Source: Nitrospira sp. (GTDB lineage Bacteria; Nitrospirota; Nitrospiria; Nitrospirales; Nitrospiraceae). Taken from it: a stretch of DNA of 16,469 bases. The notes beneath the pieces were generated by a model, which ran no database searches, was not told the DNA's origin, and worked only from the letters and a program-made list of their open reading frames with translations. Made by a program: the position numbers and the translations under genes. Where the stretch lies: NCBI GenBank assembly GCA_030456405.1, contig JAKDNQ010000027.1, positions 1 through 16,469 on the forward strand, read 5' to 3'. Shown one piece after another: positions 1 through 7,250 of the stretch; the stretch's first letter is position 1; each line of letters starts with the position of its first letter.

Positions 1-724
1 GGACAACCCAATACGCGATGGCGACTCCGAGGACCACCGCGATGAGTCCTCCGAGGACGAGGACAAGGGTTCCAATGAAACCAGCGGTCTGCGCATCCTC
101 GTTGAGATCTTTTGCCACATCGTGCATGTCCAAGACTTGGTTACGAGTCTGTTCAATGACCTTTTCGAATATTGGCTGCAAATTCACTGTCAATGCCAAG
201 ATCCCGAGATTTCGCATGTGCTCAGCCTGCGCCGGCGCTAGATTCTTACCGAAACTATCGCCGAGTGCGCTCACAGCCCCATCGGCAGCACGGAAGTATT
301 GGTCGATAGCCGGCTTCAACAACGCCAAGTCCTTTGCCTCGTCACGGCCCGATCGCGAGATACGGAGTTCGGCATTTCCATAGTCGCTGATCGCCTTATT
401 CGTCTTCGTGCGAAACGATGGCAACCGCGCAACTTCGGTCGCAAAATCATCGTGATTTGTGACGCTGGCAATCCCGGTCAGGACCTGATGGTGATGCGTT
501 AATGCGGTGCTCATTTCCGCGAAGTTCGCCAATGGGGCTGTATAGTGGACGTAGACCTCTTGCGACATGGCGCTTAACTGGCGAAGCGTCAACACGCCGG
601 AGATCGCCACGACAATGATGATGACGCTAACGATGCCATAGCTTGAAATCAGTTTTGTCCGAGTCTTGAGATCGTCGAACCCTCCCCGTACTCCTGTACT
701 TACAATCTTAGTCACCTTTGCCAT
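1..724 (-). CDS. Methyl-accepting chemotaxis protein, N-terminal part (runs off left edge)
   Basis: I translated this reading frame directly: 241 codons are open from an ATG at 724 to the window edge, so the C-terminal half is missing. A short positively charged N-terminus (about residues 1-24, ending in LKTRTKL) leads into a hydrophobic segment at about 29-47. A mostly helical periplasmic region of about 165 residues follows, then a second membrane segment at about 214-241, rich in V, L and G. This two-membrane-segment layout with an all-helical sensor matches the 4-helix-bundle MCP class. HAMP and signalling domains would be expected just outside the window, but they are not seen. GGAGG lies 5 bases before the ATG, which supports the start. 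It is the last visible gene of a set with a CheW and a CheY just upstream, so it is probably their receptor. The ligand is unknown. Confidence 0.85.
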   Translation of the reverse strand, partial: MAKVTKIVSTGVRGGFDDLKTRTKLISSYGIVSVIIIVVAISGVLTLRQLSAMSQEVYVHYTAPLANFAEMSTALTHHHQVLTGIASVTNHDDFATEVARLPSFRTKTNKAISDYGNAELRISRSGRDEAKDLALLKPAIDQYFRAADGAVSALGDSFGKNLAPAQAEHMRNLGILALTVNLQPIFEKVIEQTRNQVLDMHDVAKDLNEDAQTAGFIGTLVLVLGGLIAVVLGVAIAYWVV

Positions 725-784
725 CGCGTCCTCCCTCTCTCAGATCGTGCCTTGAATTGCGTAAAACGTATGCTTGTTCCCTTG

Positions 785-1306
785 TCAGCTCACTCTCTCA
801 AAATGTGAAAGCATCATCGATGTTTCCAATACGCCTTGGAGCCGATCCTCCAACTTGACGACTGTCGACACAAAGGAAAACGCCCCTTCCCCGGCGCCGG
901 CCGGCGCCGGCAATAATTCGTCTTTGGCGATGGTACGAATTTCAGGAACTGAATCAATCAGGACACCGACCTGCCAATTTCCATGTTGCGCCACGAAGGC
1001 ATGACGCAAGGCCGTCTCGGCGGGAAGACCGAACATCGGTCTCAGGTCGAGTAACGGAATCACCGTACCGCGGAGATTCGTGACTCCCACTAGGCCGGAG
1101 GGCATTCCAGGTACCGGAGTGATGGATTCAACGATAAAAACCTCTCGCACGTTTTTCAGATCGATTATAAATTGCGTTCCACCCAACGAAACGATCGCGG
1201 CGCGCATCATCGAGGAACTGGCCGTCTGAGTCTGATCGAATCCTAGTGAAGAAGTCCCCTGAAGAGTCATGACATGATCTGCAATTGTTACGCGTGCCGA
1301 ATCCAT
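785..1306 (-). CDS. cheW: CheW-like chemotaxis coupling protein
   Basis: A 173-residue protein with one CheW domain at about 35-167. The recognisable stretches are the IVSLGGTQFIIDL strand, the VREV.. turn, PGMPSGLVGVTNLRG (about 66-80) and the VIPLLDL strand after it, as in CheW and PilI proteins. CheW scaffolds receptor and CheA kinase at the inner membrane. Residues 1-32 are an extra, low-similarity N-terminal tail. The ATG at 1306 lies only 5 bases after the cheY stop and has no clear Shine-Dalgarno sequence, so translation may be coupled to cheY; an internal Met at 13, 33 or 34 could be the real start. A PAPAGAG loop (133-139) is encoded by a 20-bp perfect palindrome. No CheA gene is in the window. 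Confidence 0.9.
   Translation of the reverse strand: MDSARVTIADHVMTLQGTSSLGFDQTQTASSSMMRAAIVSLGGTQFIIDLKNVREVFIVESITPVPGMPSGLVGVTNLRGTVIPLLDLRPMFGLPAETALRHAFVAQHGNWQVGVLIDSVPEIRTIAKDELLPAPAGAGEGAFSFVSTVVKLEDRLQGVLETSMMLSHFERVS
891..910. repeat. 20-bp GC-only perfect palindrome inside cheW
   Basis: The plus strand reads CCGGCGCCGG twice in tandem. Each 10-mer is its own reverse complement, and so is the 20-mer. It encodes the Ala/Pro/Gly loop of the CheW protein. It could form a stable hairpin in mRNA, or be the result of a small duplication. Confidence 0.8.
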
Positions 1307-1311
1307 CAGCG

Positions 1312-1674
1312 TTAGCCTATCGCCTTCTTGACCGCAGCCAACAAGTCTTCAGCCTTAAATGGCTTGACGATATAGCCGTTCGCCCCTTGCTGTTGCCCCC
1401 AAAACTTATCGCTTTCATTGCCCTTGGATGTGCAGAGAATAATCGGAATGTGTTTGCATCGGTCATCGGCCTTGAGATCGCGGCAGGCTTGAAAGCCGTT
1501 ACGGCCTGGCATCACCACGTCCAGCACGATCAGATCCGGTTTTTCAACGACCACCTTTTCTTCGAGCTTGTCGCTGCTCGAAAAGGATACGACTGTATGG
1601 TTCGCCCCTTTCAAACAGCTTTCGATCAGTTGAATCTCGGCATAGGAATCATCCACGATGACGATTTTGCTCAT
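1312..1674 (-). CDS. CheY/PilH-like single-domain response regulator
   Basis: A 120-residue receiver domain with no output domain. Visible active-site residues are D8-D9 (acidic pair), D52 in LDVVMPG (phosphoacceptor), T82 in CTSKG and K104 in VKPF. The stretch after T82 (NESDKFWGQQQGANGYIVKPF) resembles PilG/PilH regulators of Pil-Chp chemosensory systems, which act on type IV pilus twitching motility. The start is set at the ATG at 1674 because AAGGAG lies 7 bases before it; a TTG two codons upstream would be only 1 base from that site. It sits between the heme protein gene (57-base gap) and cheW (5-base gap). The target could be pili, flagella or a cyclic nucleotide enzyme; this sequence cannot decide. 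Confidence 0.92.
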   Translation of the reverse strand: MSKIVIVDDSYAEIQLIESCLKGANHTVVSFSSSDKLEEKVVVEKPDLIVLDVVMPGRNGFQACRDLKADDRCKHIPIILCTSKGNESDKFWGQQQGANGYIVKPFKAEDLLAAVKKAIG

Positions 1675-1731
1675 TTGCAATCTCCTTAAAGCTTGGTGCG
1701 AATATGCACATGGTCGTGTGTTCTCATGTTC

Positions 1732-2472
1732 TTACCTCAGCGGAAGTACAAGGCTGATCGCCCCGGCAAAGCTCCCTTCCTTCCATCCCTCTTTCTTCAT
1801 CCCCGTGATATCTCGCTCGCCCTTAGGCTCACCGTGGCAACTCAGACAGGAGGGAGCAGCATATTCGGGGTGTATCATTCGCAACACCTGTCTTCCATCA
1901 AGCAGGGTGGCGCGAACATAACTCTGGCCTTTCGGATGGCGCAGATCGCTGAACATCCGTAGCACTTCCTGTTCGAAATCGTCCGGTTTGCTATTCAGGG
2001 CCCGCCCACTGAACCCTGTCAGCTTCATACGAACCCCCGTCTTCATATAGAAACGTTCGCCCACGCGGCGGGCAAACACGGCATGCGAGAATCCCTTGAA
2101 CCCGACTCCTTGTTTATTGATGACCGGCTGCGCCTCGCCGATCACTTCTTTTTCTGTTTCAACCAAGGCAAGATAGAAGTTGGCGTGAGGAACCGCATTG
2201 GGAATTCGAAGATCGATCTTGGTCTTTTTCTTGAACCGTTGTATAACTTGGTCGGTCAAAAAATCCGCCGTAAAGCCCTTCTCCGCCTTCGCCGCGTCAT
2301 TGATGGCATCTTGATGCTCCGCGACTACCACCCGGCCGATCTTCACCAGTTCGATCAAGTTCTCCGCCACGATTTCAGCTTCGCTTCCCGCTCTCGCCGG
2401 GGTATTCCACACTAACGGGATCGTCGCTAGTCCCACCGCTACCAGCATGAGAACGTGTCTGCGCATCGCCAT
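1732..2472 (-). CDS. Exported mono-heme DUF3365 (Tll0287-like) protein
   Basis: A 246-residue protein with a clear signal peptide: MAMRRH, a hydrophobic core at about 7-22 and an ARA-like cleavage site near residue 28. The mature part is a DUF3365/Tll0287-like domain, a PAS-like fold that binds one c-type heme. It has one CxxCH motif, C209-L-S-C212-H213, followed by GEP as is common in the family. NAVPHANFY, HAVFARRVGERFYMKTG and the RMIHPEYAAPSC stretch before the heme site are typical of the domain. It should be periplasmic or lumenal, with heme attached by the cytochrome c maturation system. It is the first gene of the chemosensory set, which hints at redox or gas sensing, but no physical link to the receptor is shown. 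There is no strong ribosome binding site; the second ATG (2466) is an alternative start. Confidence 0.85.
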   Translation of the reverse strand: MAMRRHVLMLVAVGLATIPLVWNTPARAGSEAEIVAENLIELVKIGRVVVAEHQDAINDAAKAEKGFTADFLTDQVIQRFKKKTKIDLRIPNAVPHANFYLALVETEKEVIGEAQPVINKQGVGFKGFSHAVFARRVGERFYMKTGVRMKLTGFSGRALNSKPDDFEQEVLRMFSDLRHPKGQSYVRATLLDGRQVLRMIHPEYAAPSCLSCHGEPKGERDITGMKKEGWKEGSFAGAISLVLPLR

Positions 2473-2507
2473 TTGTCTTGAGTCAGGTCAGCATTGTCGC
2501 TGCGAAT

Positions 2508-2559
2508 TGTGTCTCGTTAGATTGAAACCTCGCTACGTACACTTGAGTGTATCTCGTTA
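2508..2559. repeat. Two 12-bp direct repeats upstream of the heme protein gene
   Basis: TGTGTCTCGTTA at 2508-2519 and TGTATCTCGTTA at 2548-2559 match at 11 of 12 positions and are 40 bp apart in the same orientation. They flank the predicted transcription start and may be binding sites of a regulator. They could also be chance or duplication remnants. Confidence 0.35.
2538..2551. promoter_or_regulatory. Candidate operator palindrome over the -10 box
   Basis: TACACT and AGTGTA form a perfect 6-bp inverted repeat separated by TG. On the minus strand one half-site coincides with the proposed -10 element of the chemosensory promoter, a typical position for a repressor site. The regulator is unknown. 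Confidence 0.35.
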
Positions 2560-2573
2560 TTGGTCATTGGCAA
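2546..2573 (-). promoter_or_regulatory. Candidate sigma70-type promoter of the heme protein-cheY-cheW-mcp operon
   Basis: On the minus strand TTGCCA (2573-2568, 5 of 6 to consensus) is followed after 16 bases by TACACT (2551-2546, 4 of 6). A start near 2539 would leave a leader of about 67 bases before the ATG at 2472. The match is moderate and rests on sequence only. Confidence 0.4.
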
Positions 2574-2732
2574 GTGAATCAACAATTTCGACGTTGCCTA
2601 CCGAGTTCATCATTGGTCATACAGTTTGTGGCAGGACGAGTACTCCTTCACGACGCACACATGTTCTGCTGGACTCCAGTCAACATACGTGCCGACACAA
2701 GAATGTAAAAAAATGATCGATATTAGGCTTAA

Positions 2733-2831
2733 TCCGACATCAATCGGCAGGATGAAATCGGTCAACTGGCGGAGGCGATCAACCGACTGCAAAAAACTCT
2801 ACAAGGCGGCGGTAAAATGAAGGCTGCTTAG
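2733..2831 (+). pseudogene. Remnant of a HAMP-domain protein (C-terminal end only)
   Basis: In this frame the plus strand encodes about 32 residues, SDINRQDEIGQLAEAINRLQ followed by KTLQGGGKMKAA and a TAG stop. DEIGQLAEAINRLQ is a very good match to the second helix of a HAMP domain, as found at the end of DUF3365-HAMP proteins or in the middle of chemoreceptors. The frame is closed by TAA directly upstream (2730-2732), and no start or ribosome binding site is present. Upstream frames show no clear continuation, so this looks like the end of a decayed or transferred gene. It points opposite to all intact genes of the window. I am fairly sure of the HAMP identity and less sure what the parent gene was. 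Confidence 0.6.
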
Positions 2832-2863
2832 CTTTTCGGAATGTGTAAAGAAGTTCCCACTCC

Positions 2864-2892
2864 GCCTTCTTAGCCACTTCGGCTGCGAAGGC
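2864..2892 (-). terminator. Hairpin after cobQ, possible weak terminator
   Basis: GCCTTC pairs with GAAGGC, and an inner AGCC pairs with GGCT, separated by a 2+2 internal loop, with a 5-base apical loop. It starts about 18 bases past the cobQ stop. There is no run of T directly after the stem on either strand, so an intrinsic terminator is doubtful; it may be an mRNA 3'-end structure instead. Confidence 0.3.
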
Positions 2893-2910
2893 CGGAAGCG
2901 GCGCCTGTCT

Positions 2911-4446
2911 TCATCGACCTTCACACAATGGATAGATTGCGTCCATATTCACACAGGCTTCCAGGTGGTCAGCCCAGCGATCCAGCTCGGCACTCAGTTG
3001 TATTGCAACAAGTTCAGACTCATGAAGCGAAATGGGTACGAGCCCTTTCCAGGCGCGCGCGCGGTTCAACCAGCCTCGGCGGAACGCCGCCTGATCGAAC
3101 AGGCCATGAATGCTGCTACCCCAGACGCGACCATTCTCACTTGCTGCGCCTTCGTCACCCCTCACAATGCCTGTTGAGAGTTCAGACGTCTCGATGCGAA
3201 AACAGGGGTTGACGGCCCCTCGATTGGTGCGCCCCATGTGGATTTCATAACCATGGGTTAGGACGTTGTGTTCCATGCCTTGAAGCAGCGATCTGGCATG
3301 AACTTGCCGGCAGATCTTCGGCGCATCAAGTTCCGTCTTCACATCCAGAAACCCTAACCCTCTTGAAGTTCCTCCACGCTCTAAACCCTTGGGATCGGCG
3401 ATTTCTCGCCCGAGCATCTGGTATCCCCCGCAAATTCCGACCAACTCACCTCCCTTATGTACATGCGATTCCACGGCAGCCGGAAATCCAGCGGTCACAA
3501 GATAGTCGAGGTCTTCGAGCGTATTCTTGCTCCCGGGAAGCATCACCACATCGGCGCCGCGAAGCTCCTCCGGTGAGGCCGCAAACCGAAGCGCAACATC
3601 CTTCTCGGCTGCCAGCGTATTGAAATCTGTGAAGTTGCTCATCCGAGGCAACAACACCACAGCCACGTTTGTGAGATCCGGCCTAAACTGAATCGATCGC
3701 GCGCGATCGAGATCGAGGCTGTCTTCTTGGTCCAGCCGAAGCCCACGGAGAAAAGGAACGACCCCCAGGACCGGAAGACCTGTGCGCGCTTCAAGCATGC
3801 GGACGCCATCGTCAAACAGCCGACGATCTCCACGGAACTTATTGACGATCACACCGCGCACGCGCCGGCGCTCATGCGGTGTCAGTAGGTCAAGCGTCCC
3901 GATGATCTGCGCGAAAACCCCGCCACGATCGATATCCGCCACCAGCACCACGGACGCATCGGCTAACTCGACAACAGGCCAGTTCACGATGTCCCGCTCC
4001 CGAAGATTGATCTCCGCGGCACTCCCAGCCCCTTCGACCACCACACACTCATATGCGCGAGCGATTCGGCCATAGCATTCGCGAACGATGTTGAACAGGG
4101 TCTCTTTCCGCTCAAAGTATGTGGCGGCATTCAACGTCTCGTAGACCTTTCCTCTCACAATGATCTGAGAGCGGAGATCAGACTCGGGCTTTAATAGAAT
4201 CGGATTCATGTCCACCGTCGGCTCAATCCCGCAAGCCTGTGCTTGCAATGCTTGCGCTCTGCCGATCTCCCCTCCATCGAGCGTCACAAAAGAATTCAGC
4301 GCCATGTTCTGCGCTTTGAACGGTGCGACCTTCACACCTTTGCGGGACAAGAGCCGGCAAAGTCCAGCCACAATGAGGCTTTTCCCGACATCCGAGCCAG
4401 TTCCTAAAATGGCAAGGGCTGTGGTGGGCTGGCAAGATCCCGTCAT
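2911..4446 (-). CDS. cobQ: Cobyric acid synthase (glutamine-hydrolysing)
   Basis: CobQ/CbiP amidates the b, d, e and g side chains of adenosylcobyrinate a,c-diamide, using glutamine and ATP, to give adenosylcobyric acid. At 511 residues it has the usual family length. The N-terminal BioD-like synthetase domain has the P-loop GTGSDVGKS (15-23), FKAQNMALNS (43-52) and VEGAGSAAEINL (137-148). The C-terminal triad-type glutaminase domain has the nucleophile C339 in GICGGYQMLG and H447 in GSSIHGLFD. The ATG at 4446 overlaps the cbiZ stop by 4 bases (ATGA), so translation is probably coupled. It is the last gene of the B12 operon. Its product is also what CbiZ makes from adenosylcobinamide, so the two neighbours feed the same pool for CbiB. 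Confidence 0.97.
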   Translation of the reverse strand: MTGSCQPTTALAILGTGSDVGKSLIVAGLCRLLSRKGVKVAPFKAQNMALNSFVTLDGGEIGRAQALQAQACGIEPTVDMNPILLKPESDLRSQIIVRGKVYETLNAATYFERKETLFNIVRECYGRIARAYECVVVEGAGSAAEINLRERDIVNWPVVELADASVVLVADIDRGGVFAQIIGTLDLLTPHERRRVRGVIVNKFRGDRRLFDDGVRMLEARTGLPVLGVVPFLRGLRLDQEDSLDLDRARSIQFRPDLTNVAVVLLPRMSNFTDFNTLAAEKDVALRFAASPEELRGADVVMLPGSKNTLEDLDYLVTAGFPAAVESHVHKGGELVGICGGYQMLGREIADPKGLERGGTSRGLGFLDVKTELDAPKICRQVHARSLLQGMEHNVLTHGYEIHMGRTNRGAVNPCFRIETSELSTGIVRGDEGAASENGRVWGSSIHGLFDQAAFRRGWLNRARAWKGLVPISLHESELVAIQLSAELDRWADHLEACVNMDAIYPLCEGR

Positions 4447-5204
4447 GGCTTCTTCCTACGTCTCTCTTCTGTATGACGCGCATACCAACGCGCGTAGCGA
4501 GCAAGCCCCTCTGTAACGGACATCCCAACCACTAGCCCGACAAGTTCACCAAGAATCGTATGGGTTCCACTATATCGCTGAGGCGGCCCATCTCCACTCA
4601 CCACCACCACTGCATCGGTTCCTGTTCCCGTCGCCCCAGAACGGCCGGTCCAACTCTTCACCTTGGCATGTAATAAGGCCGCTGTCTTTGCTTCGGTCGC
4701 CACTTGCACCATGCCAACCATGGCCGAAACGGACAGACGGGCGTTGGTTACAAGAATCACATTGATCGTACCAGGATACGTACCGCGGTCCTTGGGCTGA
4801 TTGCGTATCACTGGTTCCCCTGCTCGCACAGCATTCGACGTCCCGACGGTGACAAACCCTTCAACCCACGTCTCGGCATAAGACTTTCGCACCGTCACCA
4901 CGTCCGCAATCGAGACGGCCGTCATAAGGCCGACAAATTTGTCGCGAATACCGAGTGCGGCAGCCAGTTTGCTTAACGCCCTGGCCGGATCGGCATCTCG
5001 CGCGCCAGCGTCCCTCCCACGATCAGCTCTCCCAATCGGGCTGGCTGCGACTTGATGATTCAAGATATATCTGGCTCGCGCCAGCCCCCCGGCCCTGGGA
5101 GCAGAAGAGAGCACTGATCTGACGCCTCCCAGATCGACAATAAGCGTCTGTTGCCTGATTCGAAATGCCGTCTGCATCGCGCGTCTGTTTTGTTCTCTCA
5201 TCAC
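4443..5204 (-). CDS. cbiZ: Adenosylcobinamide amidohydrolase
   Basis: CbiZ removes the aminopropanol arm of adenosylcobinamide to give adenosylcobyric acid, which lets a cell rebuild scavenged incomplete corrinoids. The 253-residue protein shows the family hallmarks: LSSAPRAGGLARARYILNHQV (about 32-52, the usual LSSA..GG...A..ilN..V), VSIADV.TV (97-104), GTSNAVRAGEP (121-131), PGTINVILVTNARLS (144-158) and the strongly conserved YSGTHTILGELVG near 211-223. Residues 53-75 (rich in G, R, A, D) are less conserved and slightly long. It overlaps cobD at its start and cobQ at its end by 4 bases each. Finding it among complete assembly genes suggests that both salvage and synthesis are used. Archaea and some bacteria carry this family. 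Confidence 0.93.
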   Translation of the reverse strand: MMREQNRRAMQTAFRIRQQTLIVDLGGVRSVLSSAPRAGGLARARYILNHQVAASPIGRADRGRDAGARDADPARALSKLAAALGIRDKFVGLMTAVSIADVVTVRKSYAETWVEGFVTVGTSNAVRAGEPVIRNQPKDRGTYPGTINVILVTNARLSVSAMVGMVQVATEAKTAALLHAKVKSWTGRSGATGTGTDAVVVVSGDGPPQRYSGTHTILGELVGLVVGMSVTEGLARYARWYARHTEERRRKKP

Positions 5205-6292
5205 TCTCTCTTTCTCAAACAGGCGCCAAGCACTGTCATCAATCGTCGATTCTCTTTCACGGTTCTGACTGCAACGCGAATCATCTGAGTAGTGAGACCA
5301 GGCATGGCCGAACAGTTTCGGACAAGCAGTCTCATGGAAGCCAGCTGATCAGTCATCATGTCGGCGGAGGACCACTCAGGAAGCTCAATCAACACAAAAC
5401 TCGCCGCTGACGGATAGACGCGAACTCCAGGCAACGCGCGCAACCCTTTCATAAATCGCAACCGCTCTTTCTCCATAAATGCACAGCTTGCAACAGCATA
5501 GGCACGGTCGCGCAGCACCGCACAAGAAACTTCTTGGGCCAGAGAGTTGACTGACCAAGGCGGCTGGCGATCCTTCAACCGATCTATCACCTTGCTCGCT
5601 CCCACCACATAGCCGATTCGCAATCCAGGCATGGCATAGAATTTCGTCAGACTGCGCAGCACGACGAGATGCGGATACGTTCTCAACATCGAGATGACCG
5701 ACTGTGTCTGACAATAGTCGATAAAGGCCTCGTCGACGATCAACCAGCCCTGTCGTCGTTCCATCACGTCAGCCAACTCGCGCAACGCCGACTGGCTGAG
5801 CACCTGACCGGTCGGATTGTTGGGATTGCACAAAAAGATGGCATCGATTCTCATTCGCTTGGCCGAAAGCTCCCGAAGAATCTCTTTCACCGGTGGGCGA
5901 AAACGGCTCTCTTGTCTCGCGTGGACGTATTGAACCGTGCCCCCTGCGTCCATCAGCGCGCGGGCATACTCCTCGAACGTGGGCCCCATAATGAGCGCGG
6001 CCTTGATCTCAAGCGCGCGTGGCAATAGATGAATCAATTCTGTCGAACCGTTGCCGACAAGGATCATGTCTGGATCCACTCGGCACTGTTGCGACAATAG
6101 TTGCCTCAGTTGCCAACATTCGGGGTCCGGGTAATGCACGATCTGCTTCAGCGCTGAACGAATGACGCGGAACAATCCTAATGGAGGACCCAGCGGGTTG
6201 ATGCTCGCGCTAAAGTCCAGGATCTGTTCGACGGGAATGTGTAGCGCCTGCGCGGCTCTGTGCACATTTCCTCCATGAATGGGTTGCGTCAT
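5201..6292 (-). CDS. cobD: L-threonine-O-3-phosphate decarboxylase, PLP-dependent
   Basis: This enzyme (CobD in Salmonella, CobC in Pseudomonas naming) makes (R)-1-amino-2-propanol O-2-phosphate, the linker between corrin ring and nucleotide loop. The 363-residue protein is a fold-type I aminotransferase relative. It begins HGGN at 6-9, the typical N-terminal signature of the group, and has DFSASINPLGPP (26-37), NGSTELI (81-87), NPNNPTG (156-162), VDEAF with the PLP-ring Asp (D187), the Schiff-base lysine K217 in SLTKFYAMPGLRIGY, and R339/R343 near the C-terminus. A histidinol-phosphate aminotransferase (HisC) is the main alternative, but HGGN and the position directly after cbiB favour CobD. 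It starts 4 bases after the cbiB stop and overlaps cbiZ by 4 bases. Confidence 0.93.
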   Translation of the reverse strand: MTQPIHGGNVHRAAQALHIPVEQILDFSASINPLGPPLGLFRVIRSALKQIVHYPDPECWQLRQLLSQQCRVDPDMILVGNGSTELIHLLPRALEIKAALIMGPTFEEYARALMDAGGTVQYVHARQESRFRPPVKEILRELSAKRMRIDAIFLCNPNNPTGQVLSQSALRELADVMERRQGWLIVDEAFIDYCQTQSVISMLRTYPHLVVLRSLTKFYAMPGLRIGYVVGASKVIDRLKDRQPPWSVNSLAQEVSCAVLRDRAYAVASCAFMEKERLRFMKGLRALPGVRVYPSAASFVLIELPEWSSADMMTDQLASMRLLVRNCSAMPGLTTQMIRVAVRTVKENRRLMTVLGACLRKRE

Positions 6293-6296
6293 CCCT

Positions 6297-7250
6297 TCAC
6301 CTGAGAAGCCACCCTACACCCAACAGAACACCTGTAAGACTTGTCCAGATCATGAGCGTGAGCGCTCGGCCAATGTGCGCGCTGGTCAGCAGCTGAACAG
6401 GATCGCCAAGATAAGGGCGTTCAACCGGAAGACCGTCATAGTGGTTGATTCCTCCCAGCTGCACGCCAAGCGCGCCGGCCATCGCAGCTTCCGGGTGTCC
6501 GCTGTTAGGACTTGGGTGATGGGTCCCATCACGAAGCAAGATCTGCCAGGCGCGCTGCATCACGGGCCACGATCGAGAAACGATTCCTGCTGAAAGAACC
6601 AGCAAGAGGGCTGTGATACGAGATGGGAGGAAATTTGCGATATCGTCCACTCTGGCCGATGCCCAACCAAACCATCGGTATCGATCATCCAAATGGCCAA
6701 CCATCGAGTCCAACGTGCTGACCGCCTTATAGGCAAGAGCCAACGGAGCTCCTCCAAGCACCAGATAGAATAACGGCGCCACGATGCCGTCTGCCGTACT
6801 TTCTGCAATCGTTTCTACCGTGGCGCGGACGATATCAGATTCATTCATCTCCTTCGTGTCACGTCCGACAATGTGAGCGACCGCCGTTCGCGCTTCTTCC
6901 AAGGAGAGGGATTGCAGCGCCCGTTGCACAGCCAAGACATGATCGATGAGATCGCGAGCCGCAAGCGTAGTCCAGGCCAATAACACAGCAACCGCGCTTC
7001 CCCAGAGAGAATCAAGCGAGTCACCCAACCAGATGAGCCAAACCCCAGCCGCATAGGATCCCGTCGGCAAGGCGACCGCCAACAGCAATCCCGCCATCCG
7101 TTGTTTTCCAGGAGACAGGAGGAGTCGAGAGACCAGCCGGTCGTACCGATCGACGAGAGCCCCCATCCAACGCACCGGATGCGGAAGCCAACGCGGATCT
7201 CCGACCGCAGCGTCCAAGAGACATGCCACTGCCAATTCGCCTCCGGTCAT
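6297..7250 (-). CDS. cbiB: Adenosylcobinamide-phosphate synthase
   Basis: CbiB (CobD in the aerobic naming) joins aminopropanol phosphate to adenosylcobyric acid in the inner membrane. The 317-residue protein has several hydrophobic segments (about 53-75, 84-98, 155-172, 212-225 and 298-316). Conserved family blocks are GDPRWLPHPVRWMG (17-30), ETIAESTADGIVAPLFY (146-162), KAVSTLDSMVGH (175-186) and HHPSPNSGHPEAAMAGALG (244-262). The ATG at 7250 overlaps the cobS stop by 4 bases. The next gene downstream makes its aminopropanol phosphate substrate, and cobQ and cbiZ make the other one, so all inputs come from the same transcript. Confidence 0.96.
   Translation of the reverse strand: MTGGELAVACLLDAAVGDPRWLPHPVRWMGALVDRYDRLVSRLLLSPGKQRMAGLLLAVALPTGSYAAGVWLIWLGDSLDSLWGSAVAVLLAWTTLAARDLIDHVLAVQRALQSLSLEEARTAVAHIVGRDTKEMNESDIVRATVETIAESTADGIVAPLFYLVLGGAPLALAYKAVSTLDSMVGHLDDRYRWFGWASARVDDIANFLPSRITALLLVLSAGIVSRSWPVMQRAWQILLRDGTHHPSPNSGHPEAAMAGALGVQLGGINHYDGLPVERPYLGDPVQLLTSAHIGRALTLMIWTSLTGVLLGVGWLLR

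Larger units (their letters stand above)
2473..2910. other. Intergenic region between the B12 operon and the chemosensory operon
   Basis: This 438-bp stretch has no intact gene. It contains a candidate promoter and operator for the heme protein gene (2508-2573), a plus-strand HAMP-domain remnant (2733-2831) and a weak hairpin downstream of cobQ (2864-2892). A 9-bp direct repeat ATTGGTCAT occurs at 2559-2567 and 2612-2620, 53 bp apart. A short inverted repeat CTGGAcTCCAG lies around 2670-2682. I see nothing else I can support. Confidence 0.6.

Noticed and set aside
1285..1689. 134-codon open frame on the plus strand across cheY
   Set aside because: It is antisense to a clear response regulator with all active-site residues and shows no family motif or ribosome binding site of its own.
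2626..2820. 64-codon plus-strand frame in the spacer
   Set aside because: It overlaps the HAMP remnant in a different frame and shows no family similarity; the HAMP reading is much more convincing.
2864..2892. Strong intrinsic terminator after cobQ
   Set aside because: The stem is good but there is no T-run directly after it on either strand, so it is listed only as a low-confidence terminator.
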